Part shown: in pieces, positions 7,222-12,542 of the stretch
How the letters are laid out: each line of letters starts with the position of its first letter
Numbering within the stretch: position 1 is the first letter of the stretch
Origin: Prevotella sp. UBA1378
Lineage (GTDB): Bacteria; Bacteroidota; Bacteroidia; Bacteroidales; Bacteroidaceae
DNA length: 12,542 nucleotides
Direction: 5' to 3'
NCBI GenBank assembly: GCA_002305505.1
Contig: DBRC01000082.1
Coordinates: 39,011 to 51,552 of the forward strand
Position numbers and translations under genes: made by a program
Notes under the pieces: generated by a model
Database searches by the model: none
Seen by the model: only the letters and a program-made list of their open reading frames with translations
Told to the model about the DNA's origin: nothing

Positions 7222-8025
7222 ATGGAGTTCAGGACAGAAGTAAGGGTGGATGCTCCCTCATGGAGAATCGACGGAGCCCATCAGCTACTCTTCGTAGGGT
7301 CGTGCTTTGCTGACAGCATCGGGCAGCGGTTCGCGGAAGAGAAGTTCAGGGCCACGGTCAATCCTTTTGGCGTGATGTATAACCCTGCCAGCATCCTGCA
7401 TACCGTGGAGCGCACCGATTGCGTGCCCGACGTGGCCTTCCTTACCCTTGGCACCAACCATGTGTATGTATTGAAGGAAACGGGCGAGATAGTGGACAAC
7501 TGCCGGAAACGCCCGGCATCGCTCTTCCGCGAAGAGCAGTTGTCGGTCGACGAGTGTCATGGCTACTTATGCCGGGCGGTAGGCGTGCTGCAACGTCGCA
7601 ATCCCGCGGTGCGGGTGGTGGTCACCGTCAGTCCGATACGCTACGCCAAGTACGGTTATCACGGCAGCGCCCTCTCGAAGGCGGTGCTGCTCCTGGCTGC
7701 CGACCGCTTGGTGAGCGGGCACCCCGATGCCGTGGCCTATTTCCCGGCCTACGAGATAGTGAACGACGAGCTGCGCGACTATCGGTTCTATAAGGAAGAC
7801 ATGCTCCACCCCTCTGCCCAGGCCGTAGAGTATATATGGGAGCGATTGTCCGGCGCCTTTCTCAGCGATGCCTCGAAACAGTTCCTGCGCGAGTGGCGCC
7901 CGCTGAAGGCAGCCTTGGCCCACCGCCCCTTCAATCCCGGCTCGCAGGAGTACAGGGACTTTATGGATAAAACAATGTTAAAAGTGGCCGAGTTATCAAA
8001 AAAATATCCGAACTTTGCATTATGA
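7222..8025 (+). CDS. GSCFA-domain protein (SGNH hydrolase-like)
   Basis: This 267-residue protein of the GSCFA family is named after the motif seen here at residues 26-30 (FVGSCFADSIG). The family is related to GDSL/SGNH hydrolases, and in vivo function is not established. Besides the putative nucleophile Ser27, a NPFGVMYNP block follows (about 48-56), then TLGTNHVYV and VVTVSPIRY, and a C-terminal D-x-x-H pair in EDMLHPS (Asp193, His196). This is a complete SGNH-type catalytic set. No signal peptide or membrane segment is visible, so it is probably cytosolic. It lies between fkp and murF-alr and overlaps the latter by 4 bp (ATGA), implying translational coupling. An esterase or deacylase acting on a sugar or cell-wall precursor is possible but only inferred from family and neighbours. 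Confidence 0.9.
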   Translation: MEFRTEVRVDAPSWRIDGAHQLLFVGSCFADSIGQRFAEEKFRATVNPFGVMYNPASILHTVERTDCVPDVAFLTLGTNHVYVLKETGEIVDNCRKRPASLFREEQLSVDECHGYLCRAVGVLQRRNPAVRVVVTVSPIRYAKYGYHGSALSKAVLLLAADRLVSGHPDAVAYFPAYEIVNDELRDYRFYKEDMLHPSAQAVEYIWERLSGAFLSDASKQFLREWRPLKAALAHRPFNPGSQEYRDFMDKTMLKVAELSKKYPNFAL

Positions 8026-10487
8026 AATACTCAATAGAAAAGATTACGGCGCTCATCGGAGCGCACCGTGTTGGAGAGGCCGATGCACATATCGGCTGGC
8101 TACTTACCGACAGCCGTTCGCTGTGCTTCCCGGAAGAGACCCTTTTCTTTGCCTTGCGTTCCGAGCGGAACGACGGGCATAACTATATTGAGGAACTGTA
8201 CCGCCGCGGCGTGCGCAACTTTGTGGTGGAGCGCATGCCCGCCCGGTTGGAACCCGATGCCAACTACCTGAAAGTGGTGAGCGGGCTGGCTGCCCTGCAG
8301 CGCTTGGCGGAACGCCACCGCGACGAGTTTGATATCCCGGTGGTCGGCATCACGGGCTCCAACGGCAAGACGATAGTCAAGGAATGGCTCTATCAGTTGC
8401 TTTCACCCCAAATGAACGTTACGCGCTCGCCGCGCAGCTATAACTCGCAGATAGGCGTCCCCCTCTCGGTATGGCTGCTCGACGAGCATACCGAGGTGGC
8501 CCTGATCGAGGCAGGCATCAGCCGGCCGGGCGAGATGCAGGCACTGCACGGCATCATCCAGCCCACCATCGGCGTACTGACATCGCTGGGGGCTGCCCAT
8601 CAGGAGAATTTCCGCTCGTTGGACGAGAAATGCCGGGAAAAGCTGCAATTGTTCCATGATGCCAAGGTGATTGTTTACGACAGCGACGACGACGTAGTGA
8701 GCCGTTGCGTGCGCCGTTCGGACTACCGGGGCGAGAAGATAGGCTGGAGCAAGGACAATCCGCAGTCGCCTTTTTACATCCGCAAGGTAGAGCCCCATGA
8801 TGCATCCACTACGGTTTCTTATACCTTCAAGGGGGTGGACGGCGAGTACCGCCTGCCTTTCATCGACGAGGCTTCCGTCTCGTGTTCAATAGCCTGTGCT
8901 GCCGTAGCCCTTTACCTGGGTGTTGGCGGTGCGGCGCTCAACGAGCGTGTCTCGCTGTTGGAACCTGTTGCCATGCGGCTTGAGGTAAAGGAGGGACGGC
9001 ATGGTTGCACGCTGATTAACGACTCTTATAACAGCGATGTGAATTCGCTCGACATCGCGCTCGATTTCATGAGCCGCCGCCCCGACCATCAAGGACGCCG
9101 CCGTACGCTGATACTCAGCGATATTTTCCAGAGCGGCGAGCAGCCCTCCGACCTTTATGCCGAGGTTTCGGCCCTGTCGGTAAAGCGTGGTGTAGAGCGG
9201 TTCATCGGCATCGGGCCGCAGCTGATGCACCAGGCCGGTAAGATAGGAATCGCCGATAAGGCCTTTTTCCCCGATGTACAGCAGTTTATATCCAGTGATG
9301 CTTTCCGCTCGCTGCGCAACGAGGTGATTCTCATCAAGGGCGCCCGCTCGTTCGGTTTCGACCATCTTACCGAACTGCTTGAGCAGAAAGTGCACGAGAC
9401 GATACTGGAGGTGAACCTGAACGCCGTGGTCGACAACCTCAACCACTACCGTTCGTTCCTCAAACCCTCCACCAAGCTGGTGTGTATGGTGAAGGCCGAT
9501 GCCTATGGCGCCGGTGCCGTTGAGGTGGCGAAGACGCTGCAAGACCACCGCGTAGACTATCTCGCGGTGGCCGTGGCCGACGAGGGAGTGACCCTGCGCA
9601 AGAACGGCATCACGAGCAATATAATGATTATGAATCCCGAGATGACCGCCTTCAAGGCCATGTTCGATTACGAGCTCGAGCCCGAGGTGTACAGCTTCCG
9701 GCTGATGGATGCCCTCGTCAAGGCCGCCGAGAAAGAAGGCATCACGGGTTATCCCGTGCATATCAAGCTCGATACCGGCATGCACCGTTTAGGCTTCGAC
9801 CCGGAGACAGACATCGACGAGGTGATACGCCGGCTGAAAAGTCAGAATGCCATCATCCCGCGCTCCGTGTTCTCCCATTTCGTGGGCAGCGACAGCGACG
9901 ACTTCGACCGCTTTTCCGCCATGCAGTTCGAACGGTTCAAGAAAGGCAGCAGCAGGCTGCAGGCCGCCTTCGACCACAAGATACTCCGCCACATGGACAA
10001 CAGTGCCGGCATCGAGCATTTCCCCGAACGCCAGATGGATATGTGCCGGCTGGGGCTGGGCCTTTACGGCATCGACCCACGCGACAACCGCATACTGAAC
10101 ACGGTGAGCACGCTGAAAACCACAATCCTGCAGTTGCGCCATGTAAAAAAGGAAGATACCGTGGGCTACAGCCGCAAGGGGGTGCTGACGAGGGACAGCG
10201 TGATAGCGGCCATCCCTATCGGATATGCCGACGGACTGAACCGCCGCCTGGGGCGCGGGCATTGCTACTGCCTGGTCAATGGCCAAAAGGCTCCCTATGT
10301 GGGCAATATCTGTATGGACGTGACCATGATCGACGTCACCGGTATCCCTTGCAAAGAAGGCGATACGGTGGAAATCTTCGGCGAGCACCTGCCTGTCACG
10401 GTGCTTTCCGACGCGCTCGACACCATTCCTTATGAAGTGCTCACCAGCGTGAGCAACCGGGTAAAGAAGGTATATTTCAATTCATGA
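8022..10487 (+). CDS. murF-alr: MurF-alanine racemase fusion (D-Ala-D-Ala-adding enzyme / Alr)
   Basis: This 821-residue fusion makes D-alanine and also the ligase that adds D-Ala-D-Ala to UDP-MurNAc-tripeptide, the last cytosolic step of peptidoglycan precursor synthesis. The MurF half spans roughly residues 1-455. It has the Mur ligase P-loop GITGSNGKT (109-117, Lys116), the YNSQIGVPLSVW block and the C-terminal NDSYNSD motif. The Alr half begins near residue 460 (HETILEVNLNAVVDNL). It holds the PLP lysine in VKADAYGAG (Lys491), the MHRLGFD strand, the catalytic tyrosine in GYSRKG (Tyr716) and the C-terminal YVGNICMDVTMIDVT signature. Both active sites look intact. The fusion is known in Bacteroidetes. 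Its ATG overlaps the GSCFA stop codon, so it is translated from the same message. It ends the operon; no clear terminator follows within the 180-bp gap to the next gene. Confidence 0.96.
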   Translation: MKYSIEKITALIGAHRVGEADAHIGWLLTDSRSLCFPEETLFFALRSERNDGHNYIEELYRRGVRNFVVERMPARLEPDANYLKVVSGLAALQRLAERHRDEFDIPVVGITGSNGKTIVKEWLYQLLSPQMNVTRSPRSYNSQIGVPLSVWLLDEHTEVALIEAGISRPGEMQALHGIIQPTIGVLTSLGAAHQENFRSLDEKCREKLQLFHDAKVIVYDSDDDVVSRCVRRSDYRGEKIGWSKDNPQSPFYIRKVEPHDASTTVSYTFKGVDGEYRLPFIDEASVSCSIACAAVALYLGVGGAALNERVSLLEPVAMRLEVKEGRHGCTLINDSYNSDVNSLDIALDFMSRRPDHQGRRRTLILSDIFQSGEQPSDLYAEVSALSVKRGVERFIGIGPQLMHQAGKIGIADKAFFPDVQQFISSDAFRSLRNEVILIKGARSFGFDHLTELLEQKVHETILEVNLNAVVDNLNHYRSFLKPSTKLVCMVKADAYGAGAVEVAKTLQDHRVDYLAVAVADEGVTLRKNGITSNIMIMNPEMTAFKAMFDYELEPEVYSFRLMDALVKAAEKEGITGYPVHIKLDTGMHRLGFDPETDIDEVIRRLKSQNAIIPRSVFSHFVGSDSDDFDRFSAMQFERFKKGSSRLQAAFDHKILRHMDNSAGIEHFPERQMDMCRLGLGLYGIDPRDNRILNTVSTLKTTILQLRHVKKEDTVGYSRKGVLTRDSVIAAIPIGYADGLNRRLGRGHCYCLVNGQKAPYVGNICMDVTMIDVTGIPCKEGDTVEIFGEHLPVTVLSDALDTIPYEVLTSVSNRVKKVYFNS

Positions 10488-10619
10488 TTCCCGGAGAGCA
10501 ATCGGACAATGAATCAGCGATTTAGTTAAAAATGGAAGAATTTAACCGTTTTTACGAAAAATATGAATGCTGAAGCAGGAATTATGGATTAAAAGGATTC
10601 GGATTATGAATTATTTTCG

Positions 10620-10627
10620 TATCTTTG
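10620..10627 (+). promoter_or_regulatory. Bacteroidetes -7 element for the MFS transporter
   Basis: TATCTTTG matches TAnnTTTG, 40 nt upstream of the ATG at 10668, in a strongly AT-rich stretch. No TTTG is seen at the normal -33 distance. It indicates that the transporter is transcribed independently of murF-alr. Confidence 0.68.
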
Positions 10628-10667
10628 CAGCCAAAACTAATGGATAAACAAACAGAAAAATAGTAAA

Positions 10668-12152
10668 ATGAGTTCGATTCAAAAGACAAGGATGACCAAC
10701 TACCGTTGGGTTATTTGCGCGATGTTGTTCTTGGCGACAACAGTAAATTACATGGACAGGCAGGTGCTGTCGCTGACCTATCCCGGCGAGGGCGGAATCC
10801 AGCAGGAGTTTGGCTGGAGTGATGATGACTACGGGACGATTACAGCCTACTTCTCCATTATTTATGCTCTCAGCATGCTTTTTGCTGGTAAGTTCGTCGA
10901 CTGGATGGGCACGAGCAAAGGTTACCTCTGGGCTATCTTCGTATGGTCTACGGGTGCTGTGCTCCATGCATTCTGCGGTATTGCCACCAGCGGCATCGTA
11001 GCCGGCGAGTGGCTTGTAGGTTTCGAAGGGGCTAAGGAGGTGCTCCGTGCTTTCTCGGAAAGCGGCGTGCCCGATGCAGGGCTTATGATTTCTACCGTCA
11101 GCGTGTATCTTTTCCTCGGTGCCCGTTGTATCCTGGCGCTTGGCGAGGCAGGCAACTTCCCTGCTGCCATCAAGGTGACGGCAGAGTATTTCCCAAAGAA
11201 AGACCGCGCTTACGCTACTGCCATCTTCAACAGCGGTGCTTCGGTGGGTGCCTTGGTTGCCCCGTTCACCATTCCCGTGCTGGCCAAGTTCTTCGGCTGG
11301 GAGATGGCTTTCATCGTCATCGGTGCGCTGGGTTATGTTTGGATGGGATTCTGGATTTTCCTTTACAAGAAGCCCAATGAAAACCCGAAGGTGAATGCTG
11401 CCGAGCTAACCTATATCAATCAGGACGCCGATACCGATGCCGACCCGAAGGATGCCAACGACGAAGGCCCGCAGATAGGCTTTGCCAAGTGTTTCACTTA
11501 CCGCCAGACATGGTCGTTCATCGTAGGTAAGTTCATGACCGACGGCGTGTGGTGGTTCTTCCTGTTCTGGACACCTGCTTACCTGAAGGCGCAGTTCGAC
11601 ATCAATCCCACCGACGTGGAGGGTATGACGCTCATTTTCGTGCTCTACTTGATTACCATGTTGAGCATCCTCGGCGGTAAGTTGCCCACCTATTTCATTA
11701 ACCGCGGCATGAATCCATATGCCGGCCGCATGCGCGCCATGTTGATATTTGCCTTCTTCCCGCTGCTCGGCCTTTTCGCCCAGCCGTTGGGCGGCACGTT
11801 CAATACGCCCTGGTTCCCCATCATCCTCATCGGTATTCTGGGTGCAGCCCATCAGTCGTGGTCGGCTAACATCTTCTCCACGGTAGGCGATATGTTCCCT
11901 AAGTCGACGATAGCCACGGTTACCGGTATCGGTGGTATGGCCGGCGGTGTGGGTTCGTTCCTTATTAATAAAGGTGCGGGCGCTCTCTTCACTTATGCCG
12001 AAGACCAGGGCCAGGCATTCACCTTTATGGGCTTTGACGGTAAGCCTGCCGGCTACATGATTATCTTCTGCATCTGTGCCGTGGCCTACCTTGTGGGCTG
12101 GTTCATCATGAAGATGCTCGTACCTAAGTACAAGCCGGTGATTGCCGGATAA
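10668..12152 (+). CDS. MFS transporter, hexuronate/ACS-family (ExuT-like)
   Basis: This 494-residue inner-membrane permease of the major facilitator superfamily most resembles the anion:cation symporter branch that imports hexuronates such as glucuronate and galacturonate. The N-terminal YRWVICAMLFLATTVNYMDRQVLSLTYP (about residues 11-38) is typical of that branch. FAGKFVDWMGTSKGY matches the MFS loop 2-3 motif, and GEAGNFPAAIKVTAEYFPKKDRA matches the loop 4-5 region. Two hydrophilic stretches are notable. One is an extended loop of about 35 residues (about 108-143, with EGAKEVLRAFSESG) between membrane segments 3 and 4. The other is an acidic segment in the central cytoplasmic loop (about 249-267, with DADTDADPKDANDE). 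The substrate is inferred from family only, since no catabolic gene lies within the window. The ATG at 10668 is well supported by length and promoter position. Confidence 0.88.
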   Translation: MSSIQKTRMTNYRWVICAMLFLATTVNYMDRQVLSLTYPGEGGIQQEFGWSDDDYGTITAYFSIIYALSMLFAGKFVDWMGTSKGYLWAIFVWSTGAVLHAFCGIATSGIVAGEWLVGFEGAKEVLRAFSESGVPDAGLMISTVSVYLFLGARCILALGEAGNFPAAIKVTAEYFPKKDRAYATAIFNSGASVGALVAPFTIPVLAKFFGWEMAFIVIGALGYVWMGFWIFLYKKPNENPKVNAAELTYINQDADTDADPKDANDEGPQIGFAKCFTYRQTWSFIVGKFMTDGVWWFFLFWTPAYLKAQFDINPTDVEGMTLIFVLYLITMLSILGGKLPTYFINRGMNPYAGRMRAMLIFAFFPLLGLFAQPLGGTFNTPWFPIILIGILGAAHQSWSANIFSTVGDMFPKSTIATVTGIGGMAGGVGSFLINKGAGALFTYAEDQGQAFTFMGFDGKPAGYMIIFCICAVAYLVGWFIMKMLVPKYKPVIAG

Positions 12153-12159
12153 GGGAAAA

Positions 12160-12192
12160 GGATTTACCCCGTTTTGATTTTGGCCATTTTTC
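12160..12192 (+). repeat. First part of the right extragenic repeat copy
   Basis: This segment, starting 7 bp after the MFS stop codon, matches the reverse complement of 4312-4344 nearly base for base, differing by two single-base length differences in homopolymer runs and one substitution. It shares GGATTTAC, a C run, and GTTTTGATTTTGGCCATTT. In the left copy the 68-bp core follows at once; here it is displaced by about 185 bp. Confidence 0.8.
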
Positions 12193-12232
12193 AGGGATAA
12201 TAGGCTGTTTCTCTGAAAAATGGCCAAAATCA
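12175..12232 (+). terminator. Hairpin with 20-bp arms after the MFS gene
   Basis: The arm 12175-12194 (TGATTTTGGCCATTTTTCAG) pairs perfectly with 12213-12232 across an 18-nt loop, 22 bp after the stop codon. It probably terminates the transporter transcript, and read-through from the other side too. The arms are made of the repeat module GGCCATTTTTCAG, so the terminator is built from repeat sequence. Confidence 0.75.
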
Positions 12233-12354
12233 TTTATATGCAAGGAAAGCATAGGCGGCTGCCGGCGTTTCCCGTTTCCATTCTTTACGCCAGCTCGGGA
12301 TAAGAAACCCGCGCTAATCCGGCGGCATAAGGGAAGGCGGCCCGGATGATTTTT

Positions 12355-12445
12355 GGCCATTTTTCAGAGATTTTTGGGCGCACCTGCATAACCCTGTGTT
12401 TGGAAAGCCGGGCAAAGTGGTAACCCGGGTTCAGGATAAGCAATT
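12355..12445 (+). repeat. Second part of the right extragenic repeat copy, with 68-bp core
   Basis: The segment begins with a third GGCCATTTTTCAG (12355-12367) and continues into the 68-bp core at 12378-12445. The core matches the reverse complement of 4241-4308 at 63 of 68 positions without gaps. The stretch 12233-12350 between the hairpin and this part contains no gene or named element. No open frame here resembles a protein. Confidence 0.87.
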
Positions 12446-12522
12446 CCTGTCTTGCCGTAAAAAAGAAAGGATTGCCGCCCTAAAGGCAAGCGGTGGGCAG
12501 CAGGCGGATAAGGGGGCAAAAA

Positions 12523-12540
12523 GATTTATAGCTATAAATC
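12523..12540. repeat. 18-bp perfect palindrome at the window edge
   Basis: GATTTATAGCTATAAATC reads identically on both strands. It lies 370 bp downstream of the last gene and 2 bp from the end of the window. It may be an operator for a gene beyond the edge, or a small hairpin. Nothing in view decides between these. Confidence 0.7.
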
Positions 12541-12542
12541 CG

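Noticed and set aside
8010..8017. Possible internal promoter (GAACTTTG) just before murF-alr
   Set aside because: It lacks the TA of the TAnnTTTG element, lies inside the GSCFA coding end, and would start transcription at or within the ATG. The overlapping genes are better explained by co-translation.
8886..9785. 299-codon open frame on the minus strand
   Set aside because: It lies wholly inside murF-alr, which has clear motifs in its own frame. The antisense translation is rich in His, Gly and Leu and resembles no family, as expected for an antisense shadow in GC-rich DNA.
10485..10516. Weak inverted repeat TGATTC/GAATCA after murF-alr as a terminator
   Set aside because: The arms are only 6 bp with a 20-nt loop and overlap the stop codon. 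There is no T-run, so it is too weak to call.
12124..12360. Short minus-strand frames over the 3' end of the MFS gene and its tail
   Set aside because: They cross the hairpin and the repeat modules, and their translations show no recognisable protein features.

Overview
The window looks like a chromosomal housekeeping segment from a member of the Bacteroidales (Bacteroidetes). Three lines of evidence support this. Gene starts are preceded by the Bacteroidetes -7 element TAnnTTTG (1346-1353 on the minus strand, 1367-1374, 4442-4449 and 10620-10627 on the plus strand) with little Shine-Dalgarno signal. The gene set includes Fkp, a GSCFA protein and a MurF-alanine racemase fusion. The coding sequence is GC-rich while promoters and repeats are AT-rich. 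Genus cannot be fixed from the sequence alone.

Left part, minus strand (41-1324): mtnN/pfs (S-adenosylhomocysteine/methylthioadenosine nucleosidase) followed by luxS (S-ribosylhomocysteine lyase). Together these form the two-step detoxification of S-adenosylhomocysteine, which also yields the AI-2 precursor DPD. Their promoter overlaps a divergent plus-strand promoter that drives a large YfhO-family multi-pass membrane protein (1410-3899), closed by a strong hairpin at 3924-3966.

An unusually repeat-rich 578-bp gap follows (3900-4477). It holds the hairpin, an array of about nine 8-bp tandem units (3992-4063), three 15-bp dyads of the form TACAAG-N3-CTTGTA spaced exactly 22 bp apart (4070-4140), and a copy of a roughly 100-bp extragenic repeat (4241-4344). 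The fkp promoter comes last.

Central part, plus strand (4478-10487): a tightly packed apparent operon of fkp (L-fucokinase/GDP-fucose pyrophosphorylase), a GSCFA-domain SGNH-hydrolase-like protein and murF-alr (D-Ala-D-Ala-adding enzyme fused to alanine racemase). The genes are spaced 26 bp apart and then overlap by 4 bp. This joins GDP-fucose supply for surface glycans with peptidoglycan precursor synthesis, and places a poorly characterised protein between them.

Right part: a separately promoted MFS permease of the hexuronate/anion-cation symporter type (10668-12152). A 390-bp non-coding tail follows with a 20-bp-arm hairpin, a second and inverted copy of the extragenic repeat split by extra DNA, and an 18-bp perfect palindrome at the window edge.

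I found no defence system, mobile-element protein, tRNA, rRNA or CRISPR array. The genes are ordinary; the unexplained material is the intergenic repeats.
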